Shown: positions 1 through 6,660, counted from the first letter of the stretch. The stretch: DNA of 8,730 nt from Flavobacteriales bacterium (GCA_028823435.1 JAPKBK010000065.1:1-8730); one strand, 5' to 3'. Numbers and translations are program-made. The notes: generated from the sequence alone by a model not told the origin.

Positions 1-63
1 ATCGGCCAAAAAGTCTTAAAATGGTTTGGTGTCATGCGTCCAATAGACCTAGATAATTTCTGA
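1..63 (+). CDS. C-terminal end of an unidentified protein (5' part outside window)
   Basis: Frame 1 is open from the window edge and stops at TGA 61-63, leaving 20 residues that begin IGQKVLKWFG and end DLDNF. The stop lies one base before the ATG of the PorV/PorQ-family gene, so the two are almost certainly in one operon. The fragment is too short to identify. The GQKVLKWFGV stretch faintly resembles the last strand of a type IX secretion C-terminal domain, and in some Bacteroidota the T9SS sortase porU precedes porV, but neither can be shown from 20 residues. Confidence 0.6.
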   Translation: MGQKVLKWFGVMRPIDLDNF

Positions 64-64
64 T

Positions 65-1102
65 ATGAAAAAGCAATTAAGTATCATTTTAATAGCCACC
101 CTCGGACTAGGTTCGGTATGGGCTGGAAACCCTGACAGAGCAGGATCTGCGGGTGCAAGTCAACTGCTCATTAATCCATGGGCTGCGTCAAATGGATTGG
201 CGGGTGCGAACATGGCGAGTATACAGGGCTTAGAATCTGTTTTCACAAACGTTGCAGGTCTTTGTTTTATCGATAAAAACGAACTCATATCAGCTAATTC
301 TCAATACCTAGTTGGAACTTCAACCAGCTTGAATTCAGTGGGTTTTGCGACTAGAATTGGCGATGCTGGAGTACTTGGAATTACTGTCACAAGCATGTCG
401 TTTGGAGACATCCCGATTATGACAGAGGACCTTCCAGAAGGCGGAATAGGAACGTTTTCTCCAAGTTTCTCTAATATTGGGGTCAGCTTTGCGAAAGCAT
501 TTTCTAACTCTATTTATGCTGGATTTACTTTAAGGCTCATAAGTGAATCAATCTCAAATGTTAAAGCCAGCGGCGTGGCTTTTGATGCAGGCATCAGATA
601 TGTAACTGGCGAAGATGACAATATGAGATTTGGAATATCACTAAGAAACGTAGGTCCTCCTATGCGATTTGCTGGTGATGGACTTACTACATCTGCAACG
701 CCACAAGGGTCTGCAAACTCGCTCACTGTACTTCAAAGATCTGAAAGATATGAGTTGCCATCACTCGTTAATATTGGTGTTGCGTATGATGTTCTGAAAT
801 CTGAAAACATGGTTCTTGAGCTTAACGGAATGTTTACCTCAAACTCATTTACAAAGGATCAATTGGGATTTGGTGTTGAAACGCGCATCGGCGACAACTT
901 AGAACTCAGGGCAGGATATCTTTGGGAACAAGGCCTCTTCTCTGACGACAACGCAACAACAGCTTATACTGGGCCTGCAGGTGGTCTTACGCTTAAAGTT
1001 CCAACGGGATCAAATGGATCGGTGATCGGTTTGGACTACTCATACAGGACCACAAATCCTTTTAACGGCACGCACTCCGTAGGCGTGAAGATCGCGATTT
1101 AA
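65..1102 (+). CDS. PorV/PorQ-family outer-membrane beta-barrel protein
   Basis: A 345-residue protein with a clear signal peptide (residues 1-20, Lys-Lys followed by a hydrophobic core, probable cleavage after VWA). The mature N-terminus, with GNPDRAGSAGAS, NPWA and the LESVFTNVAGL segment (about 21-66), followed by DLPEGGIGTFSPSFSNIG (122-139) and RNVGPPMRFAGDGL (194-207), is typical of the PorV/PorQ family. These are outer-membrane barrels found in Bacteroidota with type IX secretion. The rest is alternating short beta strands, and the protein ends in a strand (HSVGVKIAI), as a barrel should. In the family, PorV shuttles T9SS cargo and PorQ helps with surface attachment, but many paralogues of this size have no assigned role, so I give no symbol. 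The ATG at 65 follows the upstream stop by one base. A strong terminator follows the gene. Confidence 0.88.
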   Translation: MKKQLSIILIATLGLGSVWAGNPDRAGSAGASQLLINPWAASNGLAGANMASIQGLESVFTNVAGLCFIDKNELISANSQYLVGTSTSLNSVGFATRIGDAGVLGITVTSMSFGDIPIMTEDLPEGGIGTFSPSFSNIGVSFAKAFSNSIYAGFTLRLISESISNVKASGVAFDAGIRYVTGEDDNMRFGISLRNVGPPMRFAGDGLTTSATPQGSANSLTVLQRSERYELPSLVNIGVAYDVLKSENMVLELNGMFTSNSFTKDQLGFGVETRIGDNLELRAGYLWEQGLFSDDNATTAYTGPAGGLTLKVPTGSNGSVIGLDYSYRTTNPFNGTHSVGVKIAI

Positions 1103-1130
1103 AAAGACCTCTTTAACATACATACTGAAT

Positions 1131-1162
1131 AAAGAGGGTCTGCAAAGACCCTCTTCTTCTTT
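1131..1162 (+). terminator. Rho-independent terminator after the PorV/PorQ-family gene
   Basis: A perfect 9-bp stem pairs AAGAGGGTC (1132-1140) with GACCCTCTT (1147-1155) around the loop TGCAAA. The T-rich tail CTTCTTT follows at 1156-1162. It sits 29 bases after the stop codon and 16 bases before greA, so it separates the upstream transcript from greA. A second partial copy of the right arm lies at 1106-1114. Confidence 0.85.
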
Positions 1163-1178
1163 ATATATATCTCACAAT

Positions 1179-1652
1179 ATGTCTGACATTTCATACTACA
1201 CAGAAGAAGGATATAAAGCCCTAAAAGATGAGGTACATCATCTTGTTAGTGTCGAACGTCCAAAAATTAGCGCTCAAATAGGTGAGGCCATTGACAAAGG
1301 AGATTTAAGCGAGAATGCAGAATACGATGCAGCGAAGGATGCCCAAGGTCATTTGGAGGCTAAGATTGCAAAAATGGAAAACTTGCTTGCAAATGCGAGA
1401 ATCATTGATGACAGTAAAATTGACAACAGTAAGGTCTTTATTTTGAGTATTGTTAAAATTCGAAATCAAAAAAACGGGTCGGAAGTAACGTACACTTTAG
1501 TCGCTCAAAACGAAGCAAATCTCGCGGAAAAGAAAATATCTATAGACTCTCCAATTGGGAAAGGTCTACTGGGCAAGTCCGTTGGAGATGTCGCTGAAAT
1601 AGAAATTCCTGCTGGAGTTCTTCTTTTTGAAATACTTGAAATTTCTAGATAG
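1179..1652 (+). CDS. greA: Transcription elongation factor GreA
   Basis: A 157-residue protein of normal GreA length. GreA enters the secondary channel of RNA polymerase and stimulates cleavage of the backtracked transcript, rescuing stalled elongation complexes. The N-terminal part (1-75) is the antiparallel coiled coil. Its tip carries GDLSENAEYDAAK (41-53), with the acidic residues Asp42 and Glu45 that correspond to the catalytic pair of E. coli GreA. The C-terminal FKBP-like domain contains SPIGKGLLGKSVGD (124-137), a family hallmark. The ATG at 1179 gives the usual N-terminus and has no Shine-Dalgarno sequence; the sequence in front is AT-rich (TATATATAT, 1162-1170). Residues 75-120 look more divergent than the two motifs. 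The HIT-family gene begins 7 bases after the stop, so the two are probably co-transcribed. Confidence 0.97.
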   Translation: MSDISYYTEEGYKALKDEVHHLVSVERPKISAQIGEAIDKGDLSENAEYDAAKDAQGHLEAKIAKMENLLANARIIDDSKIDNSKVFILSIVKIRNQKNGSEVTYTLVAQNEANLAEKKISIDSPIGKGLLGKSVGDVAEIEIPAGVLLFEILEISR

Positions 1653-1659
1653 GGAAAAA

Positions 1660-2055
1660 ATGGGTAGCATTTTCAGTAAAATTATTTCTGGTGAAATCCC
1701 TTGTCATAAAGTTGCGGAGAATGAGACGTGTTTTGCTTTTTTAGATATTGCCCCATTGGCTGTTGGTCATACTTTGGTCGTTCCCAAACGGGAAGTAGAT
1801 AAATACTTCGACTTGAACGATGAAGAGATCGCGCAAATAAATATTTTTTCGAAAACAATATCTTCTGCGATTGAAAAGACCGTGCCCTGTAAGAGAATAG
1901 GAGTCGCAGTGATAGGCCTGGAGGTACCTCATGCCCATATACACCTCATTCCATTAAACTCAATTGGGGACATTAATTTTGAAAGAACGAAACTAGAGTT
2001 ATCTCAAGATTCACTTGCCGATACTGCCAGACAAATTAGAGAGGCACTGGGGTGA
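1660..2055 (+). CDS. HIT-family (Hint-like) nucleotide-binding hydrolase
   Basis: A 131-residue histidine-triad protein. The family hydrolyses or transfers nucleoside monophosphates, for example from AMP-lysine or adenosine phosphoramidates; the natural substrate in bacteria is often unclear. The N-terminal signature runs through SIFSKIISGEIP and FAFLDIAPLAVGHTLVVPK (3-43). The catalytic triad is HAHIHL at 91-96 (His91, His93, His95), preceded by GLEVP. The protein is cytosolic, with no signal peptide. I chose ATG 1660, which starts at the family's usual position. A TTG at 1627 in the same frame would add 11 residues and overlap greA, which is less likely. The stop TGA overlaps the next start by one base (TGATG), coupling this gene to the membrane protein downstream. 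Confidence 0.94.
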   Translation: MGSIFSKIISGEIPCHKVAENETCFAFLDIAPLAVGHTLVVPKREVDKYFDLNDEEIAQINIFSKTISSAIEKTVPCKRIGVAVIGLEVPHAHIHLIPLNSIGDINFERTKLELSQDSLADTARQIREALG

Positions 2056-3350
2056 TGGCGCAAAAAGCTACTTCGCTATTTGGACGTATTTTCAATTTTG
2101 AAAATGCGACAATCATACTTTGTTTCATTCCGATTTTTCTCTTTAGGTATACGTTCATCTTGTTTCCAGGGGCACTCGGGTATGGACCATTTATTGCATT
2201 TTACCTACTGTTACCCATATTTATCATTAAATACAAGATTCCCTTTAGAGAATTAGCGTGGGTGGTTTTTATCTTAATTGTAGGGGCCAGTGGCGTAATC
2301 TCTGGTGTCTTACAAAATAGCGTCTATATCAAAGTGGCGGGGAGTATTATACTCCCATATGTATTCTACGCATATGTTTGGCGACATTTCGAATACAATG
2401 TCGAGCGGCTTTTTACGCTTTATTTAAAAGGAGCATATGCCATCTCAATTATTGGAATCCTTTTGTTTGTTGACTCCTTCTTAGGAAACAGTCTGTTAGA
2501 ATTTTTTCAATTGTTTATTAGTATTAAAACCATTGATGCATCCTTCGGAATACGACTCGCAAGCATGTTAGGGGAGCCTACATATTTCGCGAATGTTGTA
2601 TTGCCTGCCGGTGTAGTGGCAATGTTTCGTTTGATTGTTAAACAAGACAAAGGAATAGGGTTAGATTATCTTACAAAAAGAAAGGCACTTGTATTTGTTG
2701 TCGCTTTGTTACTCACGTATAGCGCGATTGCTTTTTTAGGACTTTTTCTGGGCGGAATATTGCTTCTTCTGAGACATGGTGCAATCCGGTATGCAATCAT
2801 TATCCCGTTAATCGTCATTTTTGCACGGATTGTTATTTTTCAGGTCCCTGAGCTAGAAGACAGGTATCAGGGTGCTCTGTCAGTGTCGACTGAAGAAAAA
2901 CAAACAGGTGATTTTCATGGTTCTTCTTTTATCCTTTTTAACCACGCGTATATCACCTGGATGAATTTAAAAGAGAACCCACTTTTCGGCACAGGGCTGG
3001 GAACACATGCTATCGCCACAGAGAAATATTCACTTGGAAATAAGGGAGTAGAATACCATTACCGTACACAAAACGCTCAGGATGCGAGCTCGATGTTACT
3101 TCGGATATTGTCTGAGTTAGGTCTTTTTGGAGGGATACTCGTATTCATTTTCCTCAAAAGAAACTTCATCCCTCGCGTGCCTGAAGACCCTGTACTGTGG
3201 CTTATTTCTACTGCTATTTTTGTGACAATCGTCATGCAACTGTTGCGGCAGGGTAATTATATCCTGAATGGATTCCCTTTTTTCGTGTTGGGATTTGTCT
3301 TTACACGGCATACATTTAACCAGAGACATATCTTTAAGATCACGAAATAG
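2055..3350 (+). CDS. O-antigen ligase/polymerase-like polytopic membrane protein
   Basis: A 431-residue, very hydrophobic protein with about ten or more predicted transmembrane segments (among them 19-38, 43-60, 67-87, 126-146, 175-195, 210-230 and 385-415). A large polar loop lies near 263-350. The loop carries NPLFGTGLGTH (308-318) and is followed by SSMLLRILSELGLFGG (345-360), the pattern seen in the Wzy/WaaL O-antigen ligase and polymerase superfamily. MLGEPTYFANVVLP (171-184) also fits. Such proteins act on undecaprenyl-linked glycans on the periplasmic face. The sequence does not say whether this one polymerises, ligates to lipid A core, or modifies another glycan. ATG 2055 is preferred to the in-frame GTG at 2052 because it overlaps the HIT stop as TGATG. 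No glycosyltransferase or other polysaccharide gene is next to it, which is unusual. It ends one base from the stop of the convergent gene. Confidence 0.8.
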   Translation: MAQKATSLFGRIFNFENATIILCFIPIFLFRYTFILFPGALGYGPFIAFYLLLPIFIIKYKIPFRELAWVVFILIVGASGVISGVLQNSVYIKVAGSIILPYVFYAYVWRHFEYNVERLFTLYLKGAYAISIIGILLFVDSFLGNSLLEFFQLFISIKTIDASFGIRLASMLGEPTYFANVVLPAGVVAMFRLIVKQDKGIGLDYLTKRKALVFVVALLLTYSAIAFLGLFLGGILLLLRHGAIRYAIIIPLIVIFARIVIFQVPELEDRYQGALSVSTEEKQTGDFHGSSFILFNHAYITWMNLKENPLFGTGLGTHAIATEKYSLGNKGVEYHYRTQNAQDASSMLLRILSELGLFGGILVFIFLKRNFIPRVPEDPVLWLISTAIFVTIVMQLLRQGNYILNGFPFFVLGFVFTRHTFNQRHIFKITK

Positions 3351-3351
3351 A

Positions 3352-4689
3352 TTATTCTACGTCAAGAATAGCAGTCATTACAGTTAAGACGCCGTTGACT
3401 TCTCGGGTCCAAATCGGACGAACATGACCGTCAAAAGCTGATATATTATTGTAATCTCCGAAGAATACTTCGCCCTGAGGTAGAAATGAAGATTCTGAAA
3501 CGAGGCGATTCGTCCATGTAAGGGCGCCGTCATTAGAACTTGCTACGTAAACGTCAGTTGTTTCATCATCGTGAGCGCGACGGTCATAAAACACGACATG
3601 AATACTTCCCGATACTGGATCTACTGCCATCCAAGTGAAAAACTGTTGGCTTCCAGCTTCATCATTGTTTACTCTGATCGGACTTGACCAAGTCGTGCCT
3701 TTGTCGTCGGAGTAACAAACAAATACGTCGAGGTCATCACTTCCATTACGTGCATCCGTCCAATTGATATAAATTCTTCCATTGTAAGGAGACTCAGGAC
3801 TTAAGTCCACTCCTGTCACGGGCATTCCGTTAACGCGACCAATGGCAGCGACGGTTTGGGCCCATCCCCCCACAATATCAGCCGCTGCAATATCGTGTGC
3901 CATCCATGTCTCTCCTTGATCAAAACTTCGGTCAAACCAAATCGTTTCATCTACTGCCCAAGCCACGTATATCTCACCGTTTGGACCCACAGAAGGAACA
4001 GCACCCTCCGTTGTTTCATCATCATCAAGACAATTGCCTGCCTTTTCACTCACCCGAATGGGCTTAGACCAGTTTTCTCCTTTGCGACCTGCAAAACTGC
4101 ACAAAATAATTGTCGAGTCATTCGGCTCTTGGCTGTTATACTTGTCAAATTGCGTCCAGCAAGCGTGAATACGTTCGCCATCCAAAGATACCACAGCCCA
4201 TTCTTTGTCTTGATCTTTGGGATGATCTTGACCGATACTGCCACCTTTACTCCACCTCTTGCCTTTGCTTTTTGAATGCTGACAGACAATTCTATCGAGA
4301 AGCATCTCACTTTCCCATCCCTTGCCTTCAGGGTTACTCAGATGCAAATAATAGAAATCTCCATTTGGAGATGCGACGACACAAGGGTCACCGTAAACGC
4401 CATATGGTGATGTTAATGTATTGTGTTCCCAGGTGTAACCGCCATCAGTAGAACGGTAAACATTGTCTAAGATGCTCCCTGCAACCACAATGTCAGGATT
4501 CTTTAAACTGATCGCAATACTGGGTTCGCACGGTTGAAATCCTACTGTCGTTTGAGCAGGACCTATGCGGACATTCAGAGGGGCCTGATCTGTCATGTCA
4601 GTCTGAGCATGAGAAAATCCTGCAAGAAGAAACAACATGGTAAATATCGCAGACTTCAGCATTGAGATAACACAAGGAAGGTAATTCAT
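3352..4689 (-). CDS. Secreted Asp-box (BNR repeat) beta-propeller protein, sialidase-like fold
   Basis: A 445-residue protein from ATG 4689. The inner ATG at 4662 would give a tidier 19-residue signal peptide ending SHA before Gln, and may be the true start; an in-frame TTG at 4692 is less likely. Four clear Asp boxes (S-x-D-x-G-x-T-W) occur at 80-87, 255-262, 327-334 and 385-392. Degenerate copies at 139-146 (SKSKGKRW) and 200-207 (AGRKGENW) suggest a six-bladed propeller. Proteins like this are often labelled exo-alpha-sialidase. I see no FRIP-type N-terminal motif or obvious arginine triad, so enzyme activity is not supported and a binding role is as likely. No type IX sorting domain or lipobox is present, and the protein ends in VLTVMTAILDVE. 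It lies 8 bases after the lipoprotein gene and probably shares its transcript. Confidence 0.82.
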   Translation of the reverse strand: MNYLPCVISMLKSAIFTMLFLLAGFSHAQTDMTDQAPLNVRIGPAQTTVGFQPCEPSIAISLKNPDIVVAGSILDNVYRSTDGGYTWEHNTLTSPYGVYGDPCVVASPNGDFYYLHLSNPEGKGWESEMLLDRIVCQHSKSKGKRWSKGGSIGQDHPKDQDKEWAVVSLDGERIHACWTQFDKYNSQEPNDSTIILCSFAGRKGENWSKPIRVSEKAGNCLDDDETTEGAVPSVGPNGEIYVAWAVDETIWFDRSFDQGETWMAHDIAAADIVGGWAQTVAAIGRVNGMPVTGVDLSPESPYNGRIYINWTDARNGSDDLDVFVCYSDDKGTTWSSPIRVNNDEAGSQQFFTWMAVDPVSGSIHVVFYDRRAHDDETTDVYVASSNDGALTWTNRLVSESSFLPQGEVFFGDYNNISAFDGHVRPIWTREVNGVLTVMTAILDVE

Positions 4690-4697
4690 CAATAGGC

Positions 4698-5138
4698 TTA
4701 TTTTTGAGACACTAAAACATCGAGGTCATTAATGATTATCATCAACTCCGCTTGAATCGCTTCTTGAAGTTCTAAAAGCGCTTCGTCAGACAGGTTTTCA
4801 AGTTGTGCTTCCGCCACATGATCGTGGTGATGATGTTCTCCTTCTTCGTGATTACACGCTGTTCCTGGAAGCTTCACTAAAGTCTTACTCCAAACCACAT
4901 AGCGTGCGTCTAAATCGACAAGCTTAATGAACGAACTGTCTGTGATTTCTGTGACTGCAAATTCATTTGCGAGTCTTACATGAAATTCCTTTGCCAATCT
5001 TCCACTGTCATCATGTATCGCAATCGCACTGACGCGTGCCACCGATGGTTCACTTGCGTGTTCTTCACCACAAGAACCTAAAAGAAGGAAACTCAGAATA
5101 GAAATGCTTAATGTTAAGGTTGTAATAAATGCTTTCAT
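4698..5138 (-). CDS. Small histidine-rich lipoprotein, possible metal binder
   Basis: A 146-residue protein of no family that I recognise. Residues 1-22 form a lipoprotein signal peptide with a long hydrophobic core and the lipobox LGSC, so Cys23 should be lipidated. The residues after it, GEEH, are acidic and could favour surface display in Bacteroidota, which is an inference. A short beta-rich region (about 35-90) is followed by a cluster at 95-107 with Cys95, His97, His102-105 and His107 interspersed with acids, which looks like a metal-binding loop. The C-terminal part (110-140) is an acidic, leucine-rich amphipathic helix. It lies between yidD (25 bases upstream) and the Asp-box protein (8 bases downstream). 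With a HupE-family gene in the same run, a role in metal capture or buffering is plausible but unproven. The ATG at 5138 is the only start that gives the signal peptide. Confidence 0.8.
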   Translation of the reverse strand: MKAFITTLTLSISILSFLLLGSCGEEHASEPSVARVSAIAIHDDSGRLAKEFHVRLANEFAVTEITDSSFIKLVDLDARYVVWSKTLVKLPGTACNHEEGEHHHHDHVAEAQLENLSDEALLELQEAIQAELMIIINDLDVLVSQK

Positions 5139-5163
5139 AGTTAATATTTGTTGAATGTTGTAT

Positions 5164-5436
5164 TTATGAATCCGTTTGATTGCGTGTCGTATGGCAAGAA
5201 GATGCTTTAGAGAATGTGGATGTTTTGCGAGGTACAGGATCGTGTCCAGAGGTTCCCCAGGGTTGACACTTTATAATTCTACGCAATGTTAACCCTAAAC
5301 CCTTCCACGCTCCCCACACTTTTAAAGATTCTATTCCATAAGCGGAACATGTGGGATGATGGCGACAGTTCGAACCCAGCAATGGACTTAGGACTATTTG
5401 ATACAATCTTATGAAAGCGATAAATACGAAGCGCAT
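5164..5436 (-). CDS. yidD: YidD, membrane protein insertion efficiency factor
   Basis: A 90-residue protein matching the YidD family, a small inner-membrane-associated protein thought to help YidC insert membrane proteins. The hallmarks are IRLYQIVLSPLLGSNCRHHPTCSAYG (9-34), with the conserved cysteines and the PTCS motif, the WKGLGLTLRRIIKCQPW segment (44-60) and HDPVP (65-69). The N-terminus is an amphipathic hydrophobic helix. The tail after residue 69 is polar, Ser/Thr-rich and not conserved in the family. The start at 5436 is secure, because an in-frame TGA lies one codon upstream. It is 90 bases downstream of the HupE-family gene and not next to rnpA or yidC. A TAnnTTTG promoter-like motif ends four bases before the ATG. 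Confidence 0.93.
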   Translation of the reverse strand: MRFVFIAFIRLYQIVLSPLLGSNCRHHPTCSAYGIESLKVWGAWKGLGLTLRRIIKCQPWGTSGHDPVPRKTSTFSKASSCHTTRNQTDS

Positions 5437-5440
5437 TGTT

Positions 5441-5448
5441 CAAAGGTA
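5441..5448 (-). promoter_or_regulatory. Possible Bacteroidota -7 promoter element in front of yidD
   Basis: On the - strand the sequence reads TACCTTTG, an exact match to the Bacteroidota -7 consensus TAnnTTTG, and ends four bases before the yidD ATG. Transcription would then begin at or very near the start codon, giving a leaderless message. No TTG-type -33 element lies at the usual spacing, and a match of this length is expected by chance about twice per strand in a window this size, so support is modest. Confidence 0.25.
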
Positions 5449-5526
5449 AGGCGTGTGTGATTGTCTTAAAAAGCGCAACACAAGACTGACAAAGAGGTAA
5501 ACCGATACAACTGAACAGCGTAATTT

Positions 5527-6117
5527 CTATATCGGGAAATTCTCAATTGCCATCATTGCGGCAAGTCCAAATGTTGCGCCACCAATGACGAGTTGCTGAG
5601 ATCTATTTGTGACCCCGAACGCACGACCGAGCGAAAATATTGAGAGGGTAACAATGAGAATTAGGAGTTGACCAAGTTCAACTCCGAGGTTGAACTTGAG
5701 AAGCGGTAAAACAATCCCTGCCCCTCTGTCTGCGGCAATGCGATAAAATGAGGAAAAGCCAAGCCCATGAATTAAACCGAAGAGCGCCGTAATTAGATAG
5801 ATGGAATTCCGAACGTAGGAGCGAGAAGGTTGTTTTTTAAGAGACAAATCAAAAGAAGTGCCACCAATTTGAAGGATGGACATGGTTAAGATTGTCAAAG
5901 GAATTAAAAACTCAATCCACGACAAAGAAGCGCGAACGAGATCAAGTCCAGCCAGAAACAAAGTGAGAGAATGACCCAGCGTGAAAGCTGTTGCAAGCAG
6001 TGCCATACGTCCTAATTTTGTGAGGTCGTATGAAGCAGCTAATGCGACGAGGAAAAGAATATGATCGAATCCAGCCAGATCTGTAATATGGGTAGCTCCT
6101 AGAAAAATGTCATTCAT
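5527..6117 (-). CDS. HupE/UreJ-family integral membrane protein
   Basis: A 196-residue protein with about six transmembrane segments and the conserved motifs of the HupE/UreJ family. These are His10 and GFDHILFLVAL (16-26), AFTLGHSLTLF (44-54), LFGLIHGLGFSS (112-123) and KFNLGVELGQ (141-150). The embedded histidines and acids are typical. Relatives are linked to nickel or cobalt uptake in hydrogenase and urease clusters, but many members, as here, lie away from any nickel enzyme and their substrate is unknown. There is no N-terminal signal-peptide extension, so this is the short form of the family. The ATG at 6117 lies 12 bases after the folA stop, so it could be read from the thyA-folA transcript. 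Downstream come yidD, a histidine-rich lipoprotein and a secreted propeller. Confidence 0.88.
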   Translation of the reverse strand: MNDIFLGATHITDLAGFDHILFLVALAASYDLTKLGRMALLATAFTLGHSLTLFLAGLDLVRASLSWIEFLIPLTILTMSILQIGGTSFDLSLKKQPSRSYVRNSIYLITALFGLIHGLGFSSFYRIAADRGAGIVLPLLKFNLGVELGQLLILIVTLSIFSLGRAFGVTNRSQQLVIGGATFGLAAMMAIENFPI

Positions 6118-6129
6118 TTCACGTGAGAA

Positions 6130-6660
6130 TTAGGACTGTTTCCGATCGTATCTACAAATCGTAAACGAAAATTCATGGCGTTCATCTTCGGGGTGATTAT
6201 CTATGACTTGCATCGTCCATTCTTGTGAATCAAATTCAGGGAAAAATGCATCACCTTTCGGAGATCCGTGAACGTGAGTGAGATACATTGTATCTACCAC
6301 ACCAGCATCTAAAGCCATCGTATAGACTTGACCACCCCCTATTATAAAACACTCTGACTCTTTCGCTGACGTTGCAATGTCGAGTGCATCATCAAGTGAG
6401 GTTACAAGGTGTGCAGGGGAAGCATCATATTCAGAGTTGTGGCTCAAAACAATGTTTGGGCGGCCGGGAAGAGGACGGTATTTATGAGGAATACTCTCAT
6501 AGTTGCGCCGGCCCATAACAACATGGCGGCCACGCGTAATCGCTTTAAAAAATGCCATATCATCAGGTAAAGACCACGCCAAATCATTGTCTCTCCCTAT
6601 GACTCCATTGTCAGCAACAGCTGCAATGATACTAATCCGCATGTTATTGGGACGTGTCAT
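6130..6660 (-). CDS. folA: Dihydrofolate reductase
   Basis: A 176-residue cytosolic enzyme that reduces dihydrofolate to tetrahydrofolate with NADPH, regenerating the cofactor consumed by ThyA. Visible signatures are IIAAVADNGVIGRDNDLAW (11-29), LPDDMAFFK (31-39) with Asp34 in the place of the catalytic Asp27 of E. coli, VVMGRRNYESIP (47-58), LPGRPNIVLS (64-73) and the nucleotide-binding FIIGGGQVY (105-113). The first ATG, at 6660, overlaps the thyA stop as ATGA and suggests translational coupling. An internal ATG at 6642 gives the more usual N-terminus (MRISIIAAVA), so the first six residues are uncertain. The gene is complete and no key residue is missing. Confidence 0.96.
   Translation of the reverse strand: MTRPNNMRISIIAAVADNGVIGRDNDLAWSLPDDMAFFKAITRGRHVVMGRRNYESIPHKYRPLPGRPNIVLSHNSEYDASPAHLVTSLDDALDIATSAKESECFIIGGGQVYTMALDAGVVDTMYLTHVHGSPKGDAFFPEFDSQEWTMQVIDNHPEDERHEFSFTICRYDRKQS

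Noticed and set aside
514..726. Open frame on the - strand inside the PorV/PorQ-family gene
   Set aside because: It is antisense to well-conserved barrel sequence and has no motif or start signal.
1627..1659. TTG start for the HIT-family protein, overlapping greA
   Set aside because: The ATG at 1660 begins at the family's usual N-terminus; the 11 extra residues only read greA sequence in another frame.
3856..4451. Open frames on the + strand opposite the Asp-box propeller gene
   Set aside because: They run antisense to a gene with clear repeats and a signal peptide, have Cys/His/Pro-rich compositions typical of shadow frames, and show no family motif.
4692..4700. TTG start for the Asp-box protein
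   Set aside because: ATG codons at 4689 and 4662 are close by; the latter gives a normal-length signal peptide.
5437..5526. Gap between the HupE-family gene and yidD, with an open - strand frame (LFSCIGLPLCQSCVAL) running into yidD
   Set aside because: The frame has no convincing start, overlaps real genes out of frame on both sides, and resembles no family. Apart from the possible promoter motif I see nothing in the gap.
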